A DNA stretch of 64,000 bases from an uncultured Aggregatibacter sp. (GCF_901873365.1 NZ_CABFLM010000115.1:1-64000), one strand, 5' to 3'. Positions 35,183 to 44,666 are shown, counted from the first letter of the stretch. Translations and numbers: made by a program. The notes: generated by a model from the letters alone, not told the origin.

Positions 35183-37027
35183 TTAATCCGTATGCCCACT
35201 CAGGAAGCCGCCGCTTTGGTGCTGCCATAATTTGGCATAAAGACCGTTTTGTGCGAGTAATTCGGCATGGGTACCTTGCTCTACGATTTGTCCGTGATCC
35301 AACACAATCAGACGATCCATCGCGGCAATCGTAGATAAACGGTGCGCGATGGCGATGACCGTTTTATTTTCCATCATTTTATCCAAACTTTCTTGGATTG
35401 CCGCTTCCACTTCGGAATCCAGCGCACTGGTGGCTTCGTCCAATAACAAAATCGGCGCATCTTTTAGCATCACGCGGGCAATGGCGATACGTTGACGTTG
35501 CCCACCGGAGAGTTTCACGCCACGCTCACCAACGTGCGCATCATAACCTTTGCGTCCCTGCGCATCGCTTAAAAACGGAATAAAATCCGCCGCTTCTGCA
35601 CGCGCCGCCGCATCAAACATTTCCTGCTCGGTGGCACTTGGTCTGCCGTACACGATGTTATCACGCACGGAACGGTGCAATAACGACGTATCTTGCGTCA
35701 CTAAGCCAATTTGACTACGCAGGCTTTCTTGGCTGACATCTAACACGTTTTGTCCATCAATGGTAATGGAGCCATGCTGGGCCTCATAGAAACGTAATAA
35801 TAAATTCACAATGGTAGATTTACCCGCGCCGGAACGCCCGATTAAGCCCACTTTTTCACCCGGTTTAATGGTTAAATTAAAATGGCTCAATAAAGGTTTT
35901 GCCGGATCATAGGCAAAGCTCAGGTCATTGAATTTAATCTCACCCTGCGTCACTTTTAATGGCAGGCAATTCGGCTTATCCAAAATAGTCTGCGGCTTAG
36001 TCAGCGTATTCATACCGTCATTTACCGTACCGATATTTTCAAACAAGCGTGCCGATTCCCACATAATCCAACGGGACAAGCCATGAACACGCAACGCCAT
36101 TGCGGTGGACGTGGCAATGGCGCCGACACCGACCAGCCCTTGTTGCCATAGTAGTACACCAATGATCGCGGTACTTAGAATCAGCACGACATTATTGATG
36201 TAAGTTAAGCTATCTAACGATGTCGCCAAACGCATTTGGGCGTGCACCGTGACCATAAATTCTTCCATAGAACGTTTAGCATAACTTGCTTCTCGATCAC
36301 CATGGGAAAAGAGTTTCACCGTAGCAATATTGGAATAGGCATCGGTGATTCGTCCTGTCATTAATGAACGGGCATCTGCCTGACGTTCAGCAGTTTTGGC
36401 AAGACGGGGAATTAACAAACGCAAAATGGTGATAAACAGCACAATCCAAACGAAGAAAGGCACAAGGAACCAACTATCTAATGAGGCCAACACCAAGCCT
36501 GAGGTCACAAAATACACCACCACATAAACCAACATATCGGCGATGGTCAGCACCGTATCGCGCACCGCTAAAGCTGTCTGCATAACTTTGGCAGACACCC
36601 GTCCGGCAAATTCGTCTTGGTAAAAACTTAAACTTTGTCCCAACATCAGGCGATGGAAATTCCAGCGCAAACGCATCGGGAACACGCCTTGTAAGGTTTG
36701 TAAACGCACTGCAGAGGCTAAAAATAACCACATAATGCTAAAGACCAACAAGCCGCCCATCCCCATGAGTAAATGGCCTTTTTCCTGCCATAAGGTTGCT
36801 GGGGTATAAGCCCCCAACCAATCCACCAATAAGCCCATAAATTGGAACAACATGGCTTCCATCACGCCGTTTCCGATCGTCAGCACCGCTAACAGCAAAA
36901 TCCAACCTTTCATTCCTTCGATGCTCGACCAAATAAAGCGGAACAACCCTTTATCCGGTGTTTTCGGCGCTTGGTCGGGATAGGGATTCAAGCGATGCTC
37001 AAACCAACTAAAAATTTTATTTAACAT
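35183..37027 (-). CDS. ABC exporter, fused permease-ATPase (MsbA/MDR-like)
   Basis: Half-transporter of 614 residues with six hydrophobic segments in the first 330 residues and a C-terminal ATPase. The ATPase has Walker A GRSGAGKST, signature LSGGQRQRIAIARVM, Walker B ILLLDEATSALD and the switch His in IAHRLST. The substrate is unknown; it could be a lipid or a drug. I chose ATG 37027 with AGAGG upstream over the earlier start at 37072. An AraC-type regulator and an AhpD-like gene are next door, an arrangement I recall in H. influenzae. The final 60 bases of the gene are repeated twice downstream. Confidence 0.9.
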   Translation of the reverse strand: MLNKIFSWFEHRLNPYPDQAPKTPDKGLFRFIWSSIEGMKGWILLLAVLTIGNGVMEAMLFQFMGLLVDWLGAYTPATLWQEKGHLLMGMGGLLVFSIMWLFLASAVRLQTLQGVFPMRLRWNFHRLMLGQSLSFYQDEFAGRVSAKVMQTALAVRDTVLTIADMLVYVVVYFVTSGLVLASLDSWFLVPFFVWIVLFITILRLLIPRLAKTAERQADARSLMTGRITDAYSNIATVKLFSHGDREASYAKRSMEEFMVTVHAQMRLATSLDSLTYINNVVLILSTAIIGVLLWQQGLVGVGAIATSTAMALRVHGLSRWIMWESARLFENIGTVNDGMNTLTKPQTILDKPNCLPLKVTQGEIKFNDLSFAYDPAKPLLSHFNLTIKPGEKVGLIGRSGAGKSTIVNLLLRFYEAQHGSITIDGQNVLDVSQESLRSQIGLVTQDTSLLHRSVRDNIVYGRPSATEQEMFDAAARAEAADFIPFLSDAQGRKGYDAHVGERGVKLSGGQRQRIAIARVMLKDAPILLLDEATSALDSEVEAAIQESLDKMMENKTVIAIAHRLSTIAAMDRLIVLDHGQIVEQGTHAELLAQNGLYAKLWQHQSGGFLSGHTD

Positions 37028-37106
37028 GTCCTCTTTCCTTAAAAATAAAAGGCAACCACGCTGTTGCCTCAATAGAATACATTATAGCGTAAAATGCCAA
37101 TATCAC

Positions 37107-38015
37107 CTAAACCTGTTCGGCCTTTCGATATTGACTTGGGGTCATGCCATACAGTGCTTTAAAGGCTTTGCTAAAATGCGCTTCCGATTGATAGCCCACC
37201 TCTAATGCCACCGACAAAATATTTTTTTGTGTTTTATTTAACAATAACGCTGCTTCTTGCAAACGCAGTTGCGTTAAGAATTTGCCTGGTGCCATACCGA
37301 TTTTTTGCTGAAATACCCGTATGAAATTCGCCCGTGACATCGCAGCCAACGCTGCCAAAGCATCCATATTCCACGCCTGTTGCGGCGCATTAAATAACTG
37401 CTCTAATACCTTGCCTAAGCGCTTGTCTTGTAACCCGGCAAATAATCCGCAATGAAGCAGATTGGCTTGTAGTCCGTGGCGTAAAATATAAATAAATAAC
37501 ACAGTAACTAAGGCATCCATCAGCGATTTTGCACCGCTTTGATGATTATCCGCCTCCTGTTGCATTAAGCGAATCAGCGGCTGCACCGGGGTGTCATTAA
37601 GCGATAAATGCAAATATTCCGGCAACGAATCAATAAGCAGGGAGGGTTTGCTGTAATAAAACAAACCGCAGAACATTTTCAAATCTGCCGAATTCTGCCC
37701 AATGCTATACACTTTAAACAACGTAGAGCGGTTATCTTGGGCATGGGGCACATTATTTTCCGACAAATTCTGTGCCTGTCCGGCAATTAAGTGCGGTCGA
37801 TTTTGCGGGAGAAAAAAGATATCGCCCGCTTGCAAATGAATTTGTTTTTTATCTAGCGTGAGCCAACATTCGCCCTGCTCAATCAAGTGAAATGCACCCA
37901 CATATTGATTTTCGGCGATATTCGGTTGAATTTGCCACTGCCCTTGAAACAGGCAGCGAATATTCACTTCACCGCTCACCTGTGCCAGCTGAATAAGTTT
38001 ATCTAAACAGTCCAT
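37107..38015 (-). CDS. AraC-family transcriptional regulator
   Basis: A 302-residue regulator with an N-terminal cupin sensor domain (Cupin_6-like; HLQAGDIFFLPQNRPHLI near 60-77) and a C-terminal double helix-turn-helix. The second helix pair shows VALEVGYQSEAHFSKAFKALYGMTPSQYR, the AraC signature. It is divergent from the AhpD-like gene, with 113 bases between. It is a plausible regulator of that gene or of the ABC exporter. The inducer is not predictable. Confidence 0.9.
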   Translation of the reverse strand: MDCLDKLIQLAQVSGEVNIRCLFQGQWQIQPNIAENQYVGAFHLIEQGECWLTLDKKQIHLQAGDIFFLPQNRPHLIAGQAQNLSENNVPHAQDNRSTLFKVYSIGQNSADLKMFCGLFYYSKPSLLIDSLPEYLHLSLNDTPVQPLIRLMQQEADNHQSGAKSLMDALVTVLFIYILRHGLQANLLHCGLFAGLQDKRLGKVLEQLFNAPQQAWNMDALAALAAMSRANFIRVFQQKIGMAPGKFLTQLRLQEAALLLNKTQKNILSVALEVGYQSEAHFSKAFKALYGMTPSQYRKAEQV

Positions 38016-38128
38016 AATGAGATTTTACGCATAAAAGTTAAGACGAATGAACAAGTATGATAGACGAATTTGCCTATAATTTGTTGCGAAATTTAAATGG
38101 ATTCCAACCCAACTTAAGGAGAAAAATC

Positions 38129-38470
38129 ATGTTTGCAGATTGGAAAAATGATGTTGCCCACGTAAAAAAATCATTCGGCGAATTAGGTAAAAAACATCCG
38201 AAAATGTTACAAGCCTACGGTGCACTAGGCGCAGCCGCAGCAGAAGGCAATGTTTTAGATGTGAAAACCCGTGAATTAATCGCCCTTGCCGTAGCTGTGA
38301 CCACCCGTTGCGAAAGCTGTATCGGTGTACACGCTGCCGAAGCGGTAAAAGCCGGTGCAACTGAAGAAGAAGTGGCTGCCGCATTAGCGATGTCTATCGC
38401 ATTAAATGCAGGTGCAGCTTACACCTATTCTTTACGCGCATTAGAAGCTTATAATACGCAAAAAGACTAA
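38129..38470 (+). CDS. Carboxymuconolactone decarboxylase / AhpD-like protein
   Basis: A 113-residue all-helical protein of the AhpD superfamily. CESCIGVHAAEAVKAGATEEE holds Cys61, Cys64 and His68, the CxxCxxxH thiol site of alkylhydroperoxidase-type members. An oxidative or electrophile-detoxifying role is likely, inferred from the motif. The start at 38129 has AAGGAGA upstream; the earlier in-frame start at 38057 adds residues without family support. The AraC-type neighbour is divergent. A strong terminator follows. Confidence 0.9.
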   Translation: MFADWKNDVAHVKKSFGELGKKHPKMLQAYGALGAAAAEGNVLDVKTRELIALAVAVTTRCESCIGVHAAEAVKAGATEEEVAAALAMSIALNAGAAYTYSLRALEAYNTQKD

Positions 38471-38495
38471 GCATTTATTAGGAACTTTATATGAT

Positions 38496-38528
38496 TGGCA
38501 CCCTTCCGTTAAGGGTGCCATTTTTTTT
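38496..38528 (+). terminator. Terminator after the AhpD-like gene
   Basis: A perfect 10-bp stem TGGCACCCTT/AAGGGTGCCA with a 5-base loop, followed by eight T. Confidence 0.9.
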
Positions 38529-38599
38529 AGAGAGCGCTCGTCTGATAAATTGTGTTACAACATCAATTTAAACACGTTCGTTGTTTAATATGATTTGCA

Positions 38600-40066
38600 C
38601 TATTTCACTTTCGCCTTAATGGCTTCTGCAACCAATTCCGCTTCTGTTCCCAAAATGACTTGTAAACCATCATTACCCAGTTTGACGTTGCCTTTAGAGC
38701 CGAGCGATTTTAATTGTTCTTCGTTGATCTTATTGCGATCCACTAAAGTTAAACGTAAACGCGTAATACAAGCGTCAATCGTTTTAAAGTTATCTGCACC
38801 GCCTAAAGCGTCGATAAATTTAACCGCTCTTTCTTCACGAGAGTGATTGTGTTCGCTTGCTTCTTCTTTTGGCTCTTCAGATTCTTCGGTACGACCGATA
38901 GTTTTTAAGTTGAAGGCTTGGATAGCAAAGCGGAAAACAACGTAGTAAATGGTGAAGAAGACTAAGCCTTGTACCAATAACATGTACCAGTCAACGGCTA
39001 ATGGGTTGCGTGAGGACAACACCATATCCACTAAACCGGCGCTGAAGCCGAAGCCTGCAATCCAGTGCATACTTGCTGCGATAAACACGGAAATACCGGT
39101 TAATAGCGCGTGTAATACATAAAGAATCGGTGCCACGAACATGAAGGAGAATTCAAGCGGTTCGGTGATACCGGTGAAGAAGGAAGCAAAGGCGCCCGCC
39201 AACATGATGGAAGCGACTTTCACTTTTTGGCTTGGTTTTGCACATTGGTAAATCGCCAATGCCGCACCCGGTAAACCGAACATCATGACCGGGAAGAAAC
39301 CGGCTTGGTACATACCGGTGACGCCTACCGTAGCAGTGCCTTCAGCGATGGATTTTGCACCACCTAAGAAGTTAGGAATGTCGTTAATGCCTGCTACGTC
39401 AAACCAGAATACCGAGTTTAACGCGTGGTGTAAGCCAACCGGAATTAATAGACGGTTGAAGAAACCGTAAATACCCGCACCCACAGCGCCTAAATCTTTG
39501 ATGGATTCACCGAAAGACACTAGTGCGTTGAAGATGTAAGGCCATACATAAAGCAGAATGAAAGAAAGTGCAATCATGGCGAAAGAGACCACGATTGGGA
39601 CCAAACGTTTTCCGCTGAAGAAGGACAGGGCTTTTGGCAACTCTACTTGATAGAAACGGTTGTAAAGTTCAGCAGAAAGCACACCGATTAAGATCCCGAT
39701 AAATTGGTTATTGATTTTACCGAAAGCGGCAGGCACTTGGCTTGGATCGATATGTTGTAATTGGGCTACACCACCCGGTGCGAGTAGGGTGGTCACGACA
39801 TAGTAACCCACTAAACCGGAAAGAGCGGCTGAGCCGTGTTTGTCTTTGGATAAACCGAAAGCCACGCCCACGGCAAATAATAAGCCCATGTTGTCGATGA
39901 TGGCAGCCCCGGATTTGATGAGCAAGGCTGCAAGTTGGCTATTCGCCCCCCAACCGTCCGGGTCTAGCCAATAACCGATCCCCATTAGTACAGCGGCTGC
40001 CGGTAATACGGCAACCGGTACCATTAAGGCTTGCCCGATTTTTTGGGCATAACTGAGAATACTCAT
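38600..40066 (-). CDS. nagE: PTS N-acetylglucosamine-specific IICB component
   Basis: Imports and phosphorylates a sugar, most likely GlcNAc, giving GlcNAc-6-phosphate for NagA. The 488 residues include a IIC membrane domain at about 1-375 with GFFPVMMFGLPGAALAIY and TGITEPLEFSFMF. A IIB domain follows, with phosphorylated Cys in DACITRLRLTL. The IIA domain of E. coli NagE is missing, so the glucose-type IIA (Crr) must donate phosphate. The start at 40066 has AAGGAG. A close CRP-site match lies upstream. Glucose specificity cannot be fully excluded, but sequence and neighbours favour GlcNAc. Confidence 0.85.
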   Translation of the reverse strand: MSILSYAQKIGQALMVPVAVLPAAAVLMGIGYWLDPDGWGANSQLAALLIKSGAAIIDNMGLLFAVGVAFGLSKDKHGSAALSGLVGYYVVTTLLAPGGVAQLQHIDPSQVPAAFGKINNQFIGILIGVLSAELYNRFYQVELPKALSFFSGKRLVPIVVSFAMIALSFILLYVWPYIFNALVSFGESIKDLGAVGAGIYGFFNRLLIPVGLHHALNSVFWFDVAGINDIPNFLGGAKSIAEGTATVGVTGMYQAGFFPVMMFGLPGAALAIYQCAKPSQKVKVASIMLAGAFASFFTGITEPLEFSFMFVAPILYVLHALLTGISVFIAASMHWIAGFGFSAGLVDMVLSSRNPLAVDWYMLLVQGLVFFTIYYVVFRFAIQAFNLKTIGRTEESEEPKEEASEHNHSREERAVKFIDALGGADNFKTIDACITRLRLTLVDRNKINEEQLKSLGSKGNVKLGNDGLQVILGTEAELVAEAIKAKVK

Positions 40067-40163
40067 AAGAACTCCTTTAATTTTTTGATTCATAAAATAA
40101 TTTTTGAGGTCTGCTTAGCATAGCGCGAGAGGATTTCGCTTTTCAAATGAAAACTTTCGTATT

Positions 40164-40179
40164 TGTGAGAGCTATCACG
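40164..40179. promoter_or_regulatory. CRP site upstream of nagE
   Basis: TGTGAGAGCTATCACG matches TGTGA-N6-TCACA with one mismatch. It is about 98 bases upstream of the nagE start, in the correct intergenic region. Confidence 0.75.
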
Positions 40180-40215
40180 AATCTGTTGGCACGATGCTTA
40201 ACTTAAAAACAAAAT

Positions 40216-40241
40216 AACGGATCAAGCACGCTTAATCCGTT
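40216..40241 (-). terminator. nanM terminator
   Basis: AACGGAT and ATCCGTT arms with an inner AAGC/GCTT pair form a hairpin just after nanM. On the minus strand it is followed by ATTTTGTTTTT. It separates nanM from nagE transcription. Confidence 0.75.
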
Positions 40242-40261
40242 AATTTGAAACCCAAAGAAGA

Positions 40262-41395
40262 TTATTCTACTTTTAATTGTTTGCCGTCATAGCTTATGCT
40301 TTGAACAGAGGTTAACGCTTTGCCACCATCGGTTTCACCACCAATGAGCAATACTTTGTTGTCATAAGATACGGCAACACCGTAACCGATGCCTACCGGC
40401 AATTCGCCAATGATGTTCCATTTGCCGTTATTTAACGTATAAATGTCTTTATGCCAGGCTTTGCTTAAGCCTTGGTGAGCGTGAAGTTTTCCTTCTTTAA
40501 ATTGTTTTACGGAACCCGGGAAGTTTGCACCACCGGTGACTAAGTAATGACCGTGGCTATAACCCGCCATCGCCCCAGCCAAACCGTCTTGACTTTGATC
40601 TTTCGGTGCCGGTAAGTCAGGTAAGTTTTTCCATTGCACACCTTTGTCGGTAAATTTACCTGAGTGGGTTTCTGCTGTACGCAAGCCCGGTTTGATTTCA
40701 CCGTTCACGACAATTAAATCATCACCTTGAATGGTAAATGCCGCACCGGCACGACCGGAGAAGGGGACGAGACCTTCGTTGCGCCATTTATTGGTAGATG
40801 GCTCATAGCTTAACAATTCGGTTGTGAAGAAATAGTCTTCAGGACGTTGTTCAAAATACGCTTTGGTGATTTCGTCTTTTTTCGCTTTGTCTTCACCGGC
40901 TGCAACAATGTCTTGGAAGAAACCGTTGAAAATAGACAAGTTAGAACCGCCCACGATATACACTTTGTCACCATGTGATGCGCCGGTAGAACCGACTAAA
41001 CCGCGTGGTGAACGGGTGGGTAATTTGCTCCAAGTATTATCAGCCGGGTTATAGCTGTAAGCATCGTTGACGAATTGTAATTCGCCTTTTTCATTTTTTT
41101 GTAATCCGCCGAATACATATAATTTGCCGTCAACAGCCGCAGCCACCGGTTGGTTACGGTCACCGCCCGGGAATGCGGCGATTTCTTTCCATTGGGCGTT
41201 CGGTTTTTTTAAATCTAACGCATAGAATTTATCACCGCCTGTACCTAAGCCCACATAAACAGTGTCGCCAATTAACGCACCGGCACCGCTTTTAATACCC
41301 ACCGGTAAATCCGGATAAGCAGCCGCTTGCGCTGTCGCAGCAAAAGTGGTTGCAGCAAAGAAGAGTGCAGCTAATGTTGTTTTTTGAAATTTCAT
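40262..41395 (-). CDS. nanM: N-acetylneuraminate epimerase (mutarotase)
   Basis: Periplasmic enzyme that speeds conversion of alpha- to beta-sialic acid, the form taken up. The 377-residue precursor has a signal peptide (1-24, ending AQAAA) and six kelch-type beta-propeller repeats, each with GG or G-Y-N features such as KLYVFGGLQ, DKVYIVGGSN and NKVLLIGGETDGG. It is the third gene after siaP and siaT on the same strand, preceded by a USS-pair hairpin that may reduce transcription from siaT. Confidence 0.94.
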   Translation of the reverse strand: MKFQKTTLAALFFAATTFAATAQAAAYPDLPVGIKSGAGALIGDTVYVGLGTGGDKFYALDLKKPNAQWKEIAAFPGGDRNQPVAAAVDGKLYVFGGLQKNEKGELQFVNDAYSYNPADNTWSKLPTRSPRGLVGSTGASHGDKVYIVGGSNLSIFNGFFQDIVAAGEDKAKKDEITKAYFEQRPEDYFFTTELLSYEPSTNKWRNEGLVPFSGRAGAAFTIQGDDLIVVNGEIKPGLRTAETHSGKFTDKGVQWKNLPDLPAPKDQSQDGLAGAMAGYSHGHYLVTGGANFPGSVKQFKEGKLHAHQGLSKAWHKDIYTLNNGKWNIIGELPVGIGYGVAVSYDNKVLLIGGETDGGKALTSVQSISYDGKQLKVE

Positions 41396-41463
41396 AATAA
41401 ACCTCGTTTGGAGTGATTTGGGCTATTCGTCAACGGCAGAATAGGTCTTTTATATGTATAAGA

Positions 41464-41505
41464 AAGTGCGGTTCAAATTTACTGCGTTTTGCAACCGCAC
41501 TTTTA
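41464..41505 (-). terminator. Inverted uptake-signal hairpin after siaT
   Basis: AAGTGCGGT at 41464 and ACCGCACTT at 41494 form the stem between siaT and nanM. On the minus strand only a weak T run follows, so partial readthrough to nanM is likely. Confidence 0.6.
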
Positions 41506-41510
41506 GGTTC

Positions 41511-43361
41511 CTAAGGTATTAACAAATTCGGAATGAATGTGATGATACTTGGGAAGATGGTGATTAACACCAAGGTCACGAAAATCGGGATTAAGAATGG
41601 TAATACGCCTTTCGTTACGGTGGACACGGACATGTTACCCACACGTGCGACCACGAATAATGCCATTCCCATCGGTGGGGTTAAGATACCGATCATCATG
41701 TTCAAGGTTGTCATAACACCGAAGAACACAAGGTCGATACCGAATTGCATGGCGATTGGAATTAACATTGGCAAGACAAGGAATTGTAATGCTAAGGCAT
41801 CAATGAACATCCCGAGGAACAATAACAAGGCATTGATCATGACTAACACCATTAACGGAGAATCCGCCACGGCAACGAAGACGTCTGCAATACGCATTGC
41901 CACTTGTTCACGGGCGATCATGTCGCCGAAGAAGGTCACCGTCATAATCATTAATGCAACAACACCAGTAATGGACATCGCTTCCACGCAGCTGTTGAAC
42001 AGCATTTTCAAAGTTAATTCTTTATAGACGAATTTACCGATAATGACGGAGTAGGCAGCTGCAACCACCGCAGATTCTGTCGGGCTGAATAAGCCGGAGA
42101 AGATCCCGCCGATAATCAATAATGGGGTTAAAATTGCCCAGAATGCTCTTTTGAATGACGTGCAAAGTTCTTCACGGGTCGCTTTTGGTGTTCTTGGATA
42201 ACCACGTTTTTTGGAAATGTAGTAGTTCATTGCCATGAGGGCGATGGTGACTAATACACCCGGTACGAAGCCGGCAATAAAGAGTTTTGCGATGGATTCG
42301 TTTGCGATAACACCGTAAATGATCATGGCAATACTTGGTGGAACCAATGGACCGATGATACAAGAGGCTGCTGTGATACCGCCGCAGATGTCATCATCAT
42401 AACCTGCATCGCGCATGGCTTTGATTTCTAATTGACCTAAACCACCCGCATCGGCAAGTGCAGAACCGGACATGCCGGAGAACAACAAGCTTGCACCGAT
42501 GTTAACGTGTCCCATACCACCGGTGTAGTGACCCAGTAAGGCTTTGGCGAAGTTAAAGATACGTTCGGTGATACCGCCGGTGTTCATTAAAATCCCGGTA
42601 AGAATATAGAACGGCACAGCAAGGAGTGGGAAGCTATTCAAACTCATGGTGAGTTTTTCAGAAGCCGCATTTACCACGTTCCAACGGGTCATGGAGAAGT
42701 AAAGTAGGGTAGTGATAAATAATGACCAACCTACCGGTACGCCCAAGAACATGATGACTAACCAGAAGAGCAATGCCACATACACGGCATTAGAACCAAA
42801 TTTAACATATTCGGTTACGCGTAAAACTTTGTACCAATCTGGTGCTAAGAACAAAATACCCAATAAAACGACCGCACTTACGATAAAGAAGGTTGCCGGT
42901 AAATAGCTTTTGTTTTGTTTGAAGTTGTCTGCTTGCGCTTGGAAGAAGCGAACGAGCATTAATACGGCAATGATTGGTAAAGAGGCATAAATCCATTTTT
43001 CAGAAATACCGCCTAACGCATCAATCGGGAAACTGGCACCTAAATAGGTTTTGATACCAAAGTGGATAAAGAAAATCACACCGAGGAAAATCACGATTTG
43101 TACGAATGTATTGGTGATTTTTTTGACTGCCGGTGGCATTAAGTTAGTCAAGAAGTCGATATAAACGTGCTCTTGTTTTCTGACGGCAACGCTAATGCCG
43201 AGCATACCGACATAAACGAACAGCAATTTGGCAAGTTCTTCACTCCAAATTAATGGGGAGTGGAAAGCTTGTCTGAATAGAATTTGCAAAACAAGAATGC
43301 AGAATATCACGAGGAATAGTGCCCCACCGATCCATTCTTCGAGTTTATTAAAGATTTTCAT
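41511..43361 (-). CDS. siaT: Sialic acid TRAP transporter, fused membrane subunits
   Basis: Sodium-driven uptake of N-acetylneuraminate together with SiaP. The 616 residues fuse the small 4-helix DctQ-type subunit (about 1-160) to the large 12-helix DctM-type subunit (about 190-616). This is the SiaQM fusion known in H. influenzae. GILMNTGGITERIFNFAKAL and CGGITAASCIIGPLVPPSIAM are typical of the large domain. The start at 43361 has GGAG at the right distance; a TTG at 43367 is less likely. It follows siaP after a terminator-like hairpin. Confidence 0.95.
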   Translation of the reverse strand: MKIFNKLEEWIGGALFLVIFCILVLQILFRQAFHSPLIWSEELAKLLFVYVGMLGISVAVRKQEHVYIDFLTNLMPPAVKKITNTFVQIVIFLGVIFFIHFGIKTYLGASFPIDALGGISEKWIYASLPIIAVLMLVRFFQAQADNFKQNKSYLPATFFIVSAVVLLGILFLAPDWYKVLRVTEYVKFGSNAVYVALLFWLVIMFLGVPVGWSLFITTLLYFSMTRWNVVNAASEKLTMSLNSFPLLAVPFYILTGILMNTGGITERIFNFAKALLGHYTGGMGHVNIGASLLFSGMSGSALADAGGLGQLEIKAMRDAGYDDDICGGITAASCIIGPLVPPSIAMIIYGVIANESIAKLFIAGFVPGVLVTIALMAMNYYISKKRGYPRTPKATREELCTSFKRAFWAILTPLLIIGGIFSGLFSPTESAVVAAAYSVIIGKFVYKELTLKMLFNSCVEAMSITGVVALMIMTVTFFGDMIAREQVAMRIADVFVAVADSPLMVLVMINALLLFLGMFIDALALQFLVLPMLIPIAMQFGIDLVFFGVMTTLNMMIGILTPPMGMALFVVARVGNMSVSTVTKGVLPFLIPIFVTLVLITIFPSIITFIPNLLIP

Positions 43362-43390
43362 ATTCAACTCCGTTGAATAATAAAGGAGAG

Positions 43391-43417
43391 AAAAAGCGTG
43401 CCTGCCGAAACAGGCAC
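43391..43417 (-). terminator. Attenuating terminator between siaP and siaT
   Basis: On the minus strand GTGCCTG and CAGGCAC form a 7-bp stem followed by a run of T at 43391-43395. It lies between the siaP stop and the siaT ribosome-binding site, so it should keep SiaP in excess over SiaT. Confidence 0.7.
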
Positions 43418-43430
43418 ACGAATAAGCGTA

Positions 43431-44417
43431 TTATTTGCTGATGGCTTGAATTTCTTTAAGTGCTTCTTCGCCTTTTGTTCCGGTTTGTTTTACAAAGTCA
43501 GCATAGAAAGGTTTCATGGCTTCTTTGAATGGGGCGAGATCCGGATATGTTACGGTTACACCTTGTTTTTCAAAGAAAGTCACTAATTCTTTTTCACCGT
43601 CAACGAATAATTTGGTGTGATATTCTGCGGCTTTTTGTGCTGCATCACGAACCACTTTTTGTAAGTCAGCCGGTAAGTCAGCAAAGGTTTCGTTACTTAC
43701 AAGATAAAGTTGGTCGTTCAAAATGTGGTTGGTCATTGCCAAGTATTTTTGCACTTCATAGAATTTTTGTGCTTGAACGGTTGCCAATGGGTTTTCTTGA
43801 CCGTCAACGGAGTTCGTTTGTAATGCTAAATACACTTCGGAGAATGCCATTGGTGTTGGGGATGCACCCACATATTTTGCGTACGCCAAGTTAGTTGCCG
43901 CGTTTGGTACGCGTAATTTTAAGCCCTTCATGTCAGCAATGCTGTTGATTGCACGGTTAGAGGTGGTTTGGCGTGTACCGTTATAGGCTTGGGATAATAA
44001 GGTTAAGCCTAAATCTTTGTTCATTTTTTGGATTAAGTCTTTACCGAATGCAGTGTCGAATAACGCTTTTTGTGCCACGCTGTAGTCACTGATAACGTAA
44101 GGTAAAGCAAACACAGCCGCTTCTGGATAGAACAATTGGAAACGTGCAGATTCAGCAAAAGTGAAGTCTAACGCACCGTCTTTTAATTGTTTTAACATGG
44201 CGCGGTCGTCACCTAATTGGGAACTTGGGTAAAGAGAAATTTCAATTTTGCCGTTGGATTTTTCTTTCACTTCTTTGGCAAACATTTCAGCGGCTTTGTA
44301 TTCGTTAGAAGACGTACCTGCGTTCATACCGAATTTTAAATCATACTCTGCAGCGTTAGCAGCGGAAGTCACACCTAATGCGATTGCAGTGGCAAGGAAA
44401 AGTTTTGCTAGTTTCAT
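43431..44417 (-). CDS. siaP: Periplasmic sialic acid-binding protein
   Basis: TRAP-type solute-binding protein of 328 residues. The signal peptide spans about 1-23 (ending ANAAE). YDLKFGMNAGTSSNEYKAAEMF starts the mature fold. LKLRVPNAATNLAYAKYVGASP contains the carboxylate-binding Arg known as Arg147 in H. influenzae SiaP, and NSVDGQENPLATVQ contains the conserved Asn near 187. It opens the siaP-siaT-nanM transcript and is divergent from nanE across a 249-base control region. Confidence 0.96.
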   Translation of the reverse strand: MKLAKLFLATAIALGVTSAANAAEYDLKFGMNAGTSSNEYKAAEMFAKEVKEKSNGKIEISLYPSSQLGDDRAMLKQLKDGALDFTFAESARFQLFYPEAAVFALPYVISDYSVAQKALFDTAFGKDLIQKMNKDLGLTLLSQAYNGTRQTTSNRAINSIADMKGLKLRVPNAATNLAYAKYVGASPTPMAFSEVYLALQTNSVDGQENPLATVQAQKFYEVQKYLAMTNHILNDQLYLVSNETFADLPADLQKVVRDAAQKAAEYHTKLFVDGEKELVTFFEKQGVTVTYPDLAPFKEAMKPFYADFVKQTGTKGEEALKEIQAISK

Positions 44418-44540
44418 AAGCTACTCCTGTAATGATAGTAAGTTAATTGATGTTTTGAAACATAGTTAGATTACAACTCGGTATCCATTCTAAAGTAAAA
44501 AAATCATTTTCAAATAGATTATGAAGTTTTATTTCAGAAA

Positions 44541-44556
44541 TGAGAGGTAGATCACA
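44541..44556. promoter_or_regulatory. CRP site in the siaP-nanE control region
   Basis: TGAGA-GGTAGA-TCACA matches the CRP consensus with one change. A TATAAT lies at 44608-44613 before nanE, so a start near 44619 would put the site about 71 bases upstream, a class I distance. An inverted repeat ACTTCA/TGAAGT at 44570-44597 is a weak candidate for the SiaR operator. Confidence 0.65.
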
Positions 44557-44666
44557 TCATTGGAAAAACACTTCAAAAATATATTTCAAAATGAAGTATT
44601 GTTATCATATAATGCACGATGACAAGAATGACTGCCAAATGCAGCCGCAAATTAATAGGAGTTTTT

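Larger units (their letters stand above)
34577..35240. repeat. Three tandem copies of the ABC exporter gene tail
   Basis: Units starting at 34577, 34847 and 35120 (270 and 273 bases apart) share the terminator stem AAAATACCGAG/CTCGGTATTTT, an uptake signal, and about 60 bases encoding LWQHQSGGFLS and the following residues on the minus strand. Only the third unit is the real gene end. Unit one keeps the reading frame with small changes (Gly to Glu); unit two changes the Trp codon TGG to TGA. Units one and two continue into a 94-bp REPIN where the gene should continue. This explains the 614-base stretch with no gene. Confidence 0.9.
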
